Source: Centrapalus pauciflorus (lineage: Eukaryota > Streptophyta > Magnoliopsida > Asterales > Asteraceae). From it: DNA of 64,000 nt. Made by a program: the position numbers and the translations under genes. Under the pieces are notes generated by a model. The model ran no database searches and was not told where the DNA came from. It saw only the letters and a list, made by a program, of their open reading frames with translations. The stretch lies in assembly GCA_020465985.1 (NCBI GenBank), contig JAANYP010004350.1, positions 76,878 through 140,877 on the forward strand. Reading direction: 5' to 3'. Below, in pieces: positions 23,221-35,489 of this stretch (position 1 is the stretch's first letter; every line of letters starts with the position of its first letter).

Positions 23221-23952
23221 AAATATGTATTCAGTCAGAAGGACTTGAAGATGAGGCAACGAAGGTCCATGGAGCTGATCAAGGACTATGATTGTGAGAT
23301 TTTGTACCACCCAGGGAAAGCAAATGTAGTTGCAGATGCCTTAAGTAGGAAAGCTTTCTTCAAGGCATACTGTTATGCCTTGACGTCTATAATGCTAACG
23401 TCAACCATTATGGATGACGTAAGGGTTGCTCAATTGCAGTCCTTAAAGGAGGAAAATATTAAGAATAAAGACTGTAGAATTCAACTACCACTAATGCAAG
23501 ATGATGGAACCGGACTCAAAGGTGTATATGGCAGAGTATGGGTTCCTAGGTTTGGGAATGTGCAAGATGTAAATCTTAAAGAAGCTCACCAATCCAAATT
23601 CTCAATTCACCCTGGAAGCACAAAAATGTACAACGACGTGAAAGCCGATTTCAGGTGGCCAGGGTTGAAAAGAGATGTCAGTCAATATGTCGAGAAATAG
23701 TCAAAGCAGAGCACCAACAACCCTATGGTAGTATGCAACCTCTTCCTATCCCAGAATGGAAGTGGGACCATATTACTATGGACTTCATAACCAAGCTATC
23801 CAAGACTCGTCGTCAACAAGATTCCATTTGGGACATTTTTGATCGACAAACCAAATCCGCTCACTTCATACCTATCAGAGAAACATATTCTCTGGACCAT
23901 TTGGGCCAAATTTACATGAATGAAATCGTCACGAGACATGGTCTGCCCAAGC
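23215..23952 (+). pseudogene. Element C RNase H end and partial integrase
   Basis: It reads HKSLKYVFSQKDLKMRQRRS, GKANVVADALSRK, HQSKFSIHPGSTKMY and FRWPGLKRDVSQYVEK. The zinc-finger Cys pair has been lost by deletion. It then reads IVKAEHQQPYG, TMDFITKLSKTRR and ETYSLDHLGQIYMNEIVTRHGLPKP. The frame runs straight into LTR sequence, so the second Asp and the Glu of the DDE triad are deleted. Confidence 0.8.
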
Positions 23953-25091
23953 CTATGAATTTCGGATCATGCGAATTTCAGACCATAGGCAACTCGGATG
24001 GAAAGTTCAAAATTTCACAAGTCATAGACACGAATTTCAGATGAGGATACATCCGAATTTCGGACCAAAGTGTCATCCGAATTTCGGATGGATTACTGCT
24101 CAAATATTACTAAGTACTGGATTTCGGACCACCCAAATTTCGAGTGCATCCAAATTCGATTGTGATCCGAATTTCGGGCCATTTCAACTTAAATTTCCAG
24201 ATCAAGTTTTAAGCAGATACTGACATTGATACACTATTACACTGACATAATAGAATCTTTGTCGTGTTGTTTAACACACACTGATTCAGAGCCATTTCAC
24301 ACTAATTAAAACCACTGTGAGTAATAGATTATTATTCGAACATTTATTGTCTTTGCATTCATTTACTTTTCAAAGGCATGTTCACTTTGTTCATTATACA
24401 TCAATTGGCACTCACATATGATTCATTGTTATGATGCACACTCGTACTTGACATGTGACAAACATGTAGCCAGCGTTCAATTGAAAGTGCATCTTATATA
24501 TCATGTTTGCACTGCATGATAATTACTTCACAATCTATTGCGACCTGGACTGGGGTTGACAGCCAGCCACTGTTGGGGACTGATCATCCCATTCACTTTC
24601 CTGGTCAGGTTCGCACATCCCCGATCAGCATTTTGAACTGCCAAACCCAATGCTTGCACTGCATGGTTTTCAATTGTACTGGGGCTTGCACTGCCCATTT
24701 TCACACTAGTTTGTAAACAAATATCTGTTGAATATATAATATGTTATCTCACTAAGCATTAGCTTACCGTTGACTAACAATATTTTCAGGAAAATGCAAA
24801 GGTGTAGCTGGACCTTCCAACTAGGATATCACTTTCAATTTCATCGATGACCTTAGAAGCTATTTGGTACATGGACGATATAGCTTTGGAGCTGAGATTT
24901 AAAGCATTGAAAACAATTTATGATGTTGTAATAGTTAGATTATATCACTGTAGACATATACATTTATTGCTTTAGTGTGGAGCTGCTTAAATCAGTGACA
25001 AGTTAATCAATTTTAAATTTCATGTTAATCATTAGGTTGTATGTTAATCCTGGTGTCATCATTTACATCATTAATCAAGGAGGATGTCTCA
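23953..25091 (+). repeat. Truncated second LTR of element C
   Basis: It corresponds to about 18917-20055 of the complete C LTR, starting inside the CCGAATTTCGG repeat zone and ending GGATGTCTCA. The break falls in the repeat zone. Recombination between integrase and this zone removed about 940 bp of LTR plus the pol 3' end. Confidence 0.82.
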
Positions 25092-25097
25092 ATTTGG

Positions 25098-26201
25098 AGC
25101 GTACGCTCAGACTGCCTATAGGACTGGGGACGATAAGCAGTACTCATATGTACTCTGATACCCAATGCCCGCTATAGACTCTTCCATAAGTTAGAAGTGA
25201 ACCGAGCATCTCAATCCGAGACTGTAATAGTTGGAATCCATGTCCGGAGACAATCTCATATAAGTAGACTCGAGCGAGCTGATCCAACGTATACGTCTCC
25301 TGGATCGGCAGAAAATGCGTTGTCTTTGAAAGTCGATCTTCTATCACCCATATCGTATCATAACCACGCGGAGTCCGCGGTAACTTCGTAATGAAGTCCA
25401 TCTTGATATGCTCCCAACTCCATTGTGAAATCTCTAGCGGCTTGAGTCGACCATGCGGATTTCGGCGTTCTGCCTTCACTTGTAGACAGGTCAAGCAACG
25501 TTCCACGAATTCAGCTATGTCCCGTTTCTTACCGGGCCACCAATAAATCACTCGAAGATCCTAATACATCTTCGTACTACCAGGATGAATAGTTAGGCGA
25601 GACTTATGTGAATCCTCCAAGATCAGCTGGCGTACATCCCCGGCTGTGGGAACCAGACTCATCTCCGCCTCGCATATAACCCTCGAGAGTCAGTCTTAAA
25701 CTATTGCAATTGGCCCAGAATATGCTCCTTCCGGTGATTCTCTGCACATATCCCTGTAGCTTCGGCCTCTCGAAGTCTCGCTATTATTATAGAAGTTATA
25801 TCAACTCTATAGTTACGAGCTCGACTCGTCGACCCGCGCTGTTTTCAACTTAGTGCGTCTGTTACTACATTCGCTTTCCCGGGGTGAGACTGGATGTCAC
25901 AGTCGTAGTCCTTAATTAACTCTAGCCCCCGCCTCTGCCTCATGTTTAGATCTCGCTGGCTGAACAAATACTGGAGACTCTTGTGATCAGTAAACAACGT
26001 GAAAGGAACTCCATACTATTAATGGTGCCAAATCTTCAGCGCTAATACGATAACTGTCAATTCCAGGTCATGGGTCGAATAGTTCTTTTCGTAATATTTG
26101 TGCCGAGAAGCATATGCAATTACTCGACCTCGTTGCATCAACAAGCAACCTAATCCAATCCCCGAAACATCACTGTAAACCACGAACTCGCTAGTTACCA
26201 C
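25098..26201 (-). pseudogene. Element B RNase H and integrase N-terminal half
   Basis: RNase H at 26201-25900 has YSDVSGIGLGCLLMQRG, YEKNYSTHDLEL and, in another frame, the HKSL..LFSQRDLNMRQ region. Integrase at 25551-25100 has IYWWPGKKRDIAEFVERCLTC (zinc finger end), KMDFITKLPRTPRGYDTIWV (first Asp) and TYTLDQLARVYLYEIVSGHG. A shifted DRDARF-like segment follows, then STAYRPQS. Several stops and frame changes occur. The piece ends at the element C junction. Confidence 0.72.
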
Positions 26202-26222
26202 TGGAAATGCTAATACTGGAAC

Positions 26223-27412
26223 CTAACACAACCGACGCTTCACTTCCTCGAACACAAAATTCTGGTCTTCAATCCACTCGAACGGAACTGATTGGCGAGT
26301 CAAACGGGTCAATGGTACCGCAATCAATAAAAAATCATGGATGAACCGACGATAGTAGCCTGCTAGTCCCAGAAAACTGCGTATCTCTACCACATTCCTT
26401 GGCCTCTCCCAACTCTTAATGGCCTCAATCTTGGCTTGGTCCACAGAAACACCTTTGCCGCTGACTACATGCCCTAAAAAGTGAACTTTCCGATGCCAAA
26501 ACACGCACTTCGAGAACTTTGCGTACAACTTCTCACGCCGCAATACAACAAGAATCTCTCGTAGATGCGCATCATGCTCCTCTACTAACCGAGAATAGAT
26601 CAGTATGTCATCGATAAACACTATGACGAACTGATCAAGATACGGACGACAGACTCTGTTCATCAGATCTATAAATGCTGCTGGGGTGCATTGGTTAGCC
26701 CGAACGGCATAACCTAGAACTTGTAATGGCCATATCGCGTTTTGAACACTGCCTTCGCGACATCCTGATCATGCACCTTCAGCTCATGATATCCCGAACG
26801 TAGATTGATATTCGAGAAGACGCTATCTCCCTACAACTAATCGAGTAAATCATCTATCCGCGATAGAGGATAACGATTCTTCACCGTTACCTTATTGAGT
26901 TTGCGGTAATCTTTGCACATTCTCATTGACCCGACATTCTTCTTAACAAAGAGAACTGGAGCACCCCACGGCGAAGAACTAGGCCGGATAAATCCGCGAT
27001 CCAATAACTCCTGAAGCTGACTCATCAAGTCTTTCATCTCTATAGGAGCTAATCGATAGGGTGCACGCGCAATAGGTTTAGCACCTGACACCAACTCGAT
27101 ACAGAATTCTACTTGTCGATCTGGTGGCAATCTAGGTAGCTCCTCAGGGAACACATCAGGGAACTCGGAAACAACTTCAACAGTCTCTATACTCCTTTTC
27201 TCTTTCTTCGCATCAACTACATATGCTAGGAAAGAGGAACAACCTTTGGCTAAATGACGACAAGCCTGAACTACAGAAATGAGGTCAACAATACCTCTAT
27301 TACGCTCTCTGTACACTGTAATGACACGGTCCTCAGAAACCGGCAAACGAATAATCTTCTTAGAACAAACAATATCGGCATGCTGAGAAGCTAACCAGTC
27401 CATGCCCACCAC
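26223..27412 (-). pseudogene. Element B protease-RT linker and reverse transcriptase
   Basis: It reads VGMDWLASQHADIVC, EFPDVFPEELPRLPPDRQVEF, GFIRPSSSPWGAPVLFVKK and MCKDYRKLNKVT. After a damaged stretch (about 26690-26835) come MNRVCRPYLD, the catalytic FIDDILIYS and KFSKCVFWHRKVHFLGHVVSG. FWHRK runs directly into VHFLGH, so B has no intron at the position where A, C and D do. Stops close the frame at about 26836 and 26223. Confidence 0.78.
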
Positions 27413-27419
27413 AACATCA

Positions 27420-28951
27420 AACTACCAATCTCTATAGGCAAAAGATCAACTCTAAACGGATGGCCGTCTATCTCTAACACACTGAGAATATACATATCTA
27501 ACTACAGAGACGCTACCGTCAGCCAGCTCTACGGTCAATGGCTCTAATAACTTAACAGGCGGAGTACTAAAGTAAACAGTAAAAGCAAAAGATACAAAAG
27601 AACAGTTCACCCCGGAATCAAACAAAACTCAAGCACTACAACCATTAAGAATAAACGTACTAGAAACTACATCAGCTGTCTCTCGTGCCTCCTCTGCTGT
27701 CAACTGGAAGACTTGACCTCTGGCTGGCGGAACAACATCTCTGCGTGCAGAAGAACCCGCAGAACACTGACCCTGTGCAGGTGGTCTCGATTCCCCCTGC
27801 CTCTGATGCCCCTGACGTGGAGCCGTACAGTCTCGCGCCTGATGTCCGGCTCGCCCGCAATTGAAACATAGCGGGTCTCTAGAGGTGCACCCTGTCTCCA
27901 TATGGCCAGTCTGGCCACAGCGAAAATGACGTATGTGCCGGGGGTCACACTCCCGGTATACCTCTGGGGACATCTCTTACACCACCTCTCCCTAGTAACA
28001 GAACCGGAACTCGATGCTCCTCCCCTTTGCTCAGAACCACTAAAGCGACTGCCCCTATCATTGGATCTACGGTCAAACCTCTGGGAAGATCTATCTCGCG
28101 ATCGATCTGCCCCCTCAGATTCTAGTCGTCTGCAATCATCACCCTCCAACTAAAAACGACTGGGATGGCTGTCTCTGTCTTTATCCCTATCCCTATCTCG
28201 ATCCGGGCCACTGAAATAACCAGCCGACTAAACACGTCGCTGCTGCTCCACTACAGGGATAACTCACTCTCCCGTCATCGTGCTAACTCCACTGCCATAG
28301 CATATGTCGATATGTATCCCTATCGATGAACTCCCATATCTCCTTATGCAACCTCATCATAAACCTATTAATCTTTCGCGACTCTCTGCTGATCTGAAGC
28401 GGTTCAAACAAACTTAGATCAATGAAGATCTTCTCATACTCATCAACAGACCTCTGCTCCTGAAACAGTGTCAATAAATCGATCTCCAACTGAGCTCGGC
28501 GGTCCTCTGGACACTACTGCTCCTCAAAACGGACCTTAAATTGACCATGTCATTGCATATGCCGGTCCATCTCCCATCATATCCTTGACAGTCCTCCACC
28601 ACTGCTAAGCACTAGTCCGTAACTGAGCACTAGCGAATGTCGTCATCTGGTCGGGGTGACACCTTGTAATGAGGAAATTCATGTTCATGTCCTGTAACCA
28701 ATACATGGCCTTAACAGCCTCGGGCTCACCGTGGGTACTCTGGTTGATGTGCAGCAAGAAACTCCCTATATTTAGATACATTGCCTACCTCTCGTGATGG
28801 CCCGACTCCTGAACCCTTACCCCGCCGGTACCCTGGGTCAAGGACTGCATAGCCTCGATGTGTCGCTTCTCATAAGCCTCCTGCAAACATCTGGCAAACT
28901 CCTCGTCTGGAACACGTCCCCCGGTAGGACCCTCGGGTCTTCGCTAGCCAT
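27420..28951 (-). pseudogene. Element B gag and protease
   Basis: The likely start is ATG at 28951 (MASEDPRVLPGD), frame-shifted soon after. The recognisable gag piece is SVDEYEKIFIDLSLFEPLQ with RKINRFMMRL (28489-28283). Zinc knuckles near 27860-27950 are HFRCGQTGHMETGC and CFNCGRAGHQARDC. Protease starts QVFQLTAEEARETADVV, has a TAG before VLFDSGVN, and continues damaged to 27420. The two Cys boxes are in tandem. Confidence 0.7.
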
Positions 28952-29078
28952 AGAATCTTTGCATAATATAAACAATATTACTATAACAACAATAACATAT
29001 TTCTATAATTTCTTAGACCTACTCATCAGAGATCAAGCCCAAGAATCTAGACACTGGTTTAAGCCTAAGTATCACTAA
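28952..29078 (-). other. Element B leader remnant
   Basis: 127 bp between the gag start and the inserted F' LTR. No PBS is visible, so the PBS and the joint with the 5' LTR were lost or displaced when F' arrived. Confidence 0.5.
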
Positions 29079-31188
29079 TGTGACACCCTTGCCACAATAA
29101 ACACCATTATAATAAACCCAGGATTAATCACCAATCACATAATTACATAATGATCTGAATACTTAATAAAATTGCGGAAGCATTAAAGTACGTAAATAAA
29201 AATAATACAAATGTTTAAACACCCTACGGTGCTACAAGGATTCAAATCTAAGTCTACATATCAATAGTTATACAACATCCCAAATGTATTACAACAACGA
29301 TCCCTTGTTTTAGTTACCAAAATGAGTAGTAGATTTCTTCACAAACTTTAATAGATGACCTAGCTAGAAGGTCCCGCAGCGGATTTCCCTTTTCCTGTAA
29401 AATTTCAACAACTGAGGGGTAAGCAAAGCTTAGTGAATACACAGATTTACGCATTCTATAAATCTTTATGAAGCCCCCAAGAGTAACACTGACGACGCAC
29501 GTCGTATACTCTCTACGTACACAATGTACGACACAAGAGCCGCAGCTCATTCGAGCCCAAAGCTCGACATTAAATCAATCATTTGAGACAGACATAACAT
29601 CGGGGATGACTTACTGCCTACCAGAACCTCGGAGGGATCAGCTTCGGGTCATATAACGCAGTAACATCGGAATACAGATGCGACCTGACGGTCCATCGAA
29701 AGATGCACAACAAAGAAACGGACATGCAATGAGCAACAATGTGCATCTAAGTCTATGCAAGATAGTAGAATTCCAAATGAAATTGATACAACATATCTCA
29801 GCAGGCAATAGCTAACATAAAGCAGATTATAAACATGCGAAATCATATGTACTCACAGTGGGTGCGTTAATTAACTTTAATCAATATTATTTCTCCTCGG
29901 AATTTCAACGGAACCATAAAAGTACCCCACTGTGTGTTAAAAAATACCACAAGGGACCTGTTACATTTTCATAAGATAAACATATCATCATTATATGTTC
30001 TTTAACAAATTGCAACAAGTCTTTTCAATTTAAAGTGTTAAAACATTCGGAACTGACATCTGAAACTCACGTTTAAAATCCATTATTTGGTGTGTTATTA
30101 TTCCCAAATAACCCTTCATTATATACCTTAATATAGTACAAAAGATATCCCAAAAGTGTGATTAATTAACCATAAATTCGGGTTCCTTAAAACGCATCCG
30201 AAATTCGCATAATCTGTGGGTAACTCGCTGAGTCGGTCCAGGCGACTCACCGAGTCGAGGTCCGAATTTTGGATCCTCGACCGGATTTCGGATCCATCCG
30301 AATTACTTTTGACCCATCCGAGTTCGGTTCCATCCGGGTTCGGGTCTCATCTGAATTCGGGTCCCAATCGAATTCGGATCCAACACTTACGAATTTTTAA
30401 AGATTTATTCAAGTGTTCTTGGCGACGCGTCGAGTCACCCTATGCGACTTGCCGAGTCGACCAGCAGATGTGCAGGTCGCAACTTACGGATTTTACTCCA
30501 AAATTTCCGTATTCGATTTCTAGCCACATGCAACTTGAAATAATGTTTTATTAACTTATTTTCAGTGTTTCTACATCATTTTCCCTATCATTAACACTCT
30601 GATTTGTCCAGATTTAACCAAAATATAGACTTTTCTTCAAGAACACAAAAATGCATAAAAGTTCAAATTTATTACCTTTTTGGATTAATTAATCACAAAT
30701 TTTCAGATTTTAAATCTGATTTTGTAACCTTAAACTCTCAAAGTAAAGCTTTAAACTTAGAAATAATGTTCTTACCTTAATTACAACTGATTCTTGTTAA
30801 TAACTAGCTTTAATCCATGAATTTTGCTTCACAATTCGATTCTCAGCAAATTGTAGTGAAAGAAATTGAGTGAGATTTTGAAGATGAAGAGGTAAAGTGA
30901 TGAAATGAAAGACTCCATGTCTTTTATTTCATAACTTTCGGCTAATTACACATTTAGCCCCTTTACTTATCTGATTTCATTAAATACTGATTTTCATCAT
31001 CACTAACATTTTAAAAATCATACTTAACTAAATGTCGAATTCTCAAATTTCTTAATATCTTAAAATACCAACCAACTTTAAATATCCGGATACATAATCA
31101 TTTTTCATAATCCAACTTAATTATATAAATTACAAAATATCCAACTAATTAATCTAAATTACAATAATTTAGATTTAAGGATGTTACA
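29079..31188 (-). repeat. 3' LTR of element F'
   Basis: 2110 bp, TGTAACATCC..GGGTGTCACA on the minus strand. A zone at 30220-30480 is packed with CG-centred motifs such as CATCCGAATT, GATTCGGGT and GACTCACCGAGTCG. A candidate leader intron spans 29395-30775 (TTAAG|GTAAGAAC to TTTTACAG|GAAAAG). Confidence 0.85.
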
Positions 31189-31222
31189 GCATGGGCTCCA
31201 CCACGCTCAAACTTCGTCCTCG

Positions 31223-32396
31223 AAGTTACTTGGATTTAAACAGTCGTGGATATTTCTTCATCATCTCGGTCTTTGTTTCCCACGTAAGATTGGCTCCTTT
31301 GTGATGCTTCCAACGCACAAGCACCATCTCTATTTCCTTACTCCTTAATTTCTTCACTTTGGTATCTAGAATGCATTCCGGCTCCTCCACATATCGAAGC
31401 CTTTCATCCATTTGCAACTCTGTGTGATCAGCCCAGTCCTCGTTATCAGTAGTAAATGACTTTTTGAGATTCCCCACATGGAACACCGGATGTATGCCTG
31501 ACATCTCTTCAGGCAACTCCAAACGGTAAGATTGATTTCCGACTTTCTCTATTATTCTGAATGGTCCAACGAATCTCGAAGCTAACTTCCTCTTTTCACA
31601 AAACGATTATCACCTCTCATAGGTGATACTTTCAAATAAAACCAATCATTAACATCAAAACTGATCGATTTATGCCTCCTATCGTAATAGCTTTTCTGTC
31701 GATCCTGGGCCGCCTTTATATTCTGTCTTACCAGTTGTATCTTCTCATTCGTTTCCTGAAGCAATGCCGGCCCATCAATCGGTGTTTCTCCGGTTTCTCT
31801 CCAACACGTAGGAGTCCTACATCTTCTCCTATATAAGGCCTCAAAAGGTGCTTTCTTAATCGTTGCGTGATAACTGTTATTATACGAAAACTTTATCAAC
31901 GGCAAATGGTCGTCCCATTTACCACCAAGATACACGACCTCATCATATCCTCATGCGTGAGGATAGTCCTTTCACTTTGGCCATCAGTTTGTGGACGGTA
32001 AGCCGTACTCATCGCTATTCTCGTTCCTAATCCTTCTTGCAATGCCAACCAGAAATTTGAAGTAAATCGGCTATCCCGATCTGATACAATGGACTTTGGT
32101 ACTCTGTGTCTAGAAACAATCTCGTCCATATAAATCTGAGCCAACCTTTCTAACGAATAACTTTCCCTGATAAGAATGAAATGTGCCGACTTGGTTAATC
32201 TATCAACAATTACCCATACTGCATCATGTTGATGCCTAGTCTTCGGCAACTTCGTGACAAAATCCATAGTGATGTGTTCCCACTTCCATTCCGGAATGGG
32301 AAGTGGTTGCAAGCTACTATATGGTTGCAGATGTTCGGCTTTCACTAACCAACAAGTCCGACATCTTTCAACATACTGACCGATATCCTTCTTCAA
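31223..32396 (-). pseudogene. Element F' integrase and chromodomain
   Basis: It reads from KKDIGQYVERCRTCWLVKAEH (zinc finger end) through TMDFVTKLPKTRHQHDAVWV, VSDRDSRF and SERTILTHED. A frameshift at about 31925 and WDDHLPLIKFSYNN follow. A second frameshift lies near 31580. The end is ELPEEMSGIHPVFHVGNL and the chromodomain (LRYVEEPECILDTKVKKLR, VRWKHHKGANLTWE). All three DDE residues are visible, and the Trp lost in element F is kept. Confidence 0.83.
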
Positions 32397-33743
32397 TGTA
32401 ACAACTAATAATCGACTCTACATGCGGCCGACAACAACAGTCGGACGCCTCATCGGGAGCGACCCGGAATAGCCTGTGTAGCCCACTCCACAAAATAGTG
32501 GCTAAGCCAGGACCTCTGGGTTGGAAATGAGCCAACATGCCTCTACTCTGCGTACAACAACTATACGCTTGATCCACGAGCTCTGATGTGTGCTAACAAG
32601 TATCAACATATAAAAGGGATCCGCACTGGACCCGGATAATAAACAACAAACCCCTTCGAAAACGTAGTAATCAACAATAGTGCATCTACTAAAAGAAGGT
32701 AAGTAACTCACCTGAAGCACGACTACTACCACGCTATCGACGATGGTCTCGACCGGTCTCAGGCTCAATTACAAATCCTGGCAACAAGGAAACACAAATA
32801 CGACATAACTACTAGTCAACGCACTTATAACAACTATGCTACTGAACTTACGGACTCAACATAAGTCAATAGGTTAAGACACACGATCGCGGTCGCGGTC
32901 TCCTCATCGCAGGCAGGCATCACGGTCGCAATGCCCCCTATGCCGCTCCTCTCATCGCGGTCGTGTTCATATAAGCGCGGTCGATTTCATCAAACCTGCG
33001 ATCCTAATCTAGGTCGCGTTTCACTACCAGCGACCAACTTATCACCAACACACCCTGATCGCGGTCGCGACAAGAGGAGCACGACCGTGATGCGGCGCCG
33101 AACAGACAAGAGGTGTCTCTGTTTTTGTTCAGCTATGGGGTTTAATCCCCATCAGTCGACGTTTTAGCATCTCCATATTAACCACCCCCAACAATCCTCA
33201 CTCACTTCATATAAGAATTAAGTTCGATCCAGCAGCAATTACTAACCTTGGTACACTTTTTCCTTCTTGAATTTGAGTCTCAACTTGAAGAAAATGATGA
33301 AACCTCACACCTTGATTATTGTTGCAATTGATCTGCCTTTCTTTCCTCAATTTCTTTCTGCGCACACACACACACACACTATAGATGAGTTTTGGTGAAA
33401 GTGAAGAAAAGAGGCAAGTCATTTGGATATATATACGTTTTGGGTCCTAAACCCAATTAAAGCGGGTATAATACTCAATACCTACTAATTACATGCCCGT
33501 AATCCCAATTACTCACAAATTAATACTTCGGGCTTAGAGTGTTAATTAACTCATTGAAACAACCCCAAATCCGTAATCACTACTAAACCAGTTATTACCT
33601 CAACCGATTAAAATTTACACATAATAGCAATCTATTTTTTTAATCACGTGTAACTAACCAATTAAATTTCACCAACTCATAAGATAATTAACACAACCAA
33701 TAATTAAATTCCACGAACCTGCTACTATTTTTCGGATGTTACA
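32397..33743 (-). repeat. 5' LTR of element B
   Basis: 1347 bp, collinear with 640-2014 and with the same TG..CA ends. It could be read as a solo LTR because neither PBS nor PPT adjoins it. Its family identity and its position at the 5' side of the B gag make it the B 5' LTR. Confidence 0.75.
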
Positions 33744-34390
33744 AAAATAAAGAAAATGTTAAGTTTATATTTTTCTTTTATAAATTATAATTAATTCGAA
33801 TCGTATTAATGTAAAATTATTATCATATTAAAAATAATAAATGAAACGTAAGATAAATTAAAATTATTTAAACAGTAACATATTAGTATAATAAAATATT
33901 TAGATTTTTTTAGGTTAATACGTTTTAATAGGTTATAACTTTCGAGTTATATATAAAATCATAACATTTCATTTGTTATGACATAAAAATTTTATTATGT
34001 TAATATGTTTTGTCTTAATTATAATTTACAAGAAAACTATATAAAACTAACATTTGTATCTGTTTTTGATATAAATGTTTTAATGTAACAAAATACTTAA
34101 ATCAAAAACAAATAGAAATTAATTTTAAAAAAGATAATAATGTAACAAATATCTAAATCCAAATGAATTAAATCCTGAGTTTATATATTTTTCTTAAAAA
34201 CTAAAAAGGGATAGTGAAATCAAAATATATTAATGTAGTGAAATAAATATATGGAAACATATAAAAATTATAATAATAAACTCTAATATAAATAAAATTT
34301 TAGCAAATAAATTAAATACGTAATAGAAACGTAAAATAAATTTATTAACTAGATGAAAATTTAACTTTAATAAAAAATAAATACATCTTA

Positions 34391-34466
<76 letters not shown>

Positions 34467-34879
34467 TAATTAAATCATCATTTATTAAAATAGGATTTAA
34501 ATTTAAAAACAAAAACAAAATTAATGAAAAGAATTGGACCAAAATTGTTATTAAGAAGAAGAGTATAATTGTCATTTAGAAATATAAATGAGACAGAGAG
34601 ATCATTTCTTCAAGTAAACCATGCAAATAATGACAGTTTATGCAAAATTGAAACCACATGGACCGAATCCAAAATTTTGCAAACCACAGGGACCAGATTT
34701 GACTATATAATAATTAATAAATTTATAATTTGTTAAAACTTAATAATGATTAATTAATGGTTGATTGTTAATAATTAAAATATAAATTTGTAATTAAAAT
34801 CATTATTCAATGATTATCGAATGATGTAAATAATTAAATAATTATTTGACAGTATTACATGATACACCTTAATAATAAC
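33744..34879. other. AT-rich gene-free stretch
   Basis: No coding signal was found. It contains a TAA microsatellite and, at about 34640-34700, two copies of an AAACCACA.GGACC phrase typical of transposon ends. It probably includes the 3' end of the MULE to its right. Confidence 0.4.
34392..34464. repeat. (TAA)n microsatellite
   Basis: About 24 uninterrupted TAA units. The poly-leucine translation on the minus strand is an artefact. Confidence 0.93.
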
Positions 34880-35483
34880 AAACTTGTATAAATTATCACT
34901 CCGATTGTACAACATTAAGAACAATATTACAATAGACTTGTTTATAGACGCGTAACCGATCTTTGTACATTTCAACTCATTCACTTTCTTTTTTCCGTTT
35001 GTTTTTTTTGGAATGCCGGTTATACACAAAAATTGGATGACCTTCTTCCAAATCAACTTTTATAAAATGATTTCCTTGCACATGTGTGATTATAATAGAT
35101 TGATTTTCATTAGCCGGACGTAAATTTGATCAAAGAGGAAAATATGTCAAGTTGTGTTCATTTTGTAATTGATAAACAACACAGTTATACTTGTTGCAGA
35201 TCATAATACCAGTGTGAGGCATCCACATCCAATGCTCAGGTGGTGCAAAGCCATAACCACAAAAATTTAGGAAGTGTTTCAATATTTTGTAATCATGTTC
35301 AACGATGGTTTTGTATTGTTTCTTATTTATGTGTAACTCCTCCAATAATTCACAGTGAATTACAGACCATTCCCTTTGATGTCGACCCATAACAACATCT
35401 ACTGATCGAAAACCATAATTTCCATCCCCTACAAACATCTTGTATTTCGATGGCATATGGTTGAAAAAGTGATGGGATTTCAT
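34880..35483 (-). pseudogene. OTU-like cysteine protease domain, active Cys lost
   Basis: 117 codons are open from MKSHHFFNHMPSKYKMFVGDG. The family signature DGNCG(F/Y)R appears as DGNYGFRSVD, so the nucleophile Cys is Tyr (codon TAT). WSVIHCELLEEL, PPEHWMWMPHTG and YNCVVYQLQNEHNLTYFPL match the rest of the fold. After a TAG, the same domain continues (QGNHFIKVDLEEGHPI, with the expected His, then MYKDRLRVYKQ) to about 34880. It looks like a protease domain carried by a MULE, with no ubiquitin-removing activity expected. Confidence 0.65.
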
Positions 35484-35489
35484 TCATCA

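Larger units (their letters stand above)
17583..25095 (+). mobile_element. Element C: rearranged Ty3/gypsy (C/D family)
   Basis: Order on the plus strand: integrase end and chromodomain (17587-17943), PPT, complete LTR, PBS, gag, PR, RT, RH, part of integrase, then the last ~1140 bp of an LTR. One LTR thus has a PPT on its left and a PBS on its right, as in a tandem array of two copies sharing an LTR. There is no upstream LTR and no TSD. The integrase/LTR junction near 23953 is an internal deletion. It lies in the integrase of B. Confidence 0.75.
29079..32396 (-). mobile_element. Element F': truncated Ty3/gypsy
   Basis: A complete 3' LTR (29079-31188) plus the pol 3' third (31223-32396). The right side ends abruptly in the integrase zinc finger at the exact boundary of the B 5' LTR. 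Its protein is very close to element F and its LTR ends with the same GGCAAGGGTGTCACA, so it is an F relative. The 5' half and TSD partner are missing. Confidence 0.8.

Noticed and set aside
27902..28153. Plus-strand ORF opposite the B gag region
   Set aside because: It is a shadow of the minus-strand zinc-knuckle region, with no conserved motif.
32397..33743. A solo LTR independent of element B
   Set aside because: It belongs to the same family as the B 3' LTR and lies at the expected 5' end of the reconstructed B. The missing PBS is better explained by the F' insertion and loss.
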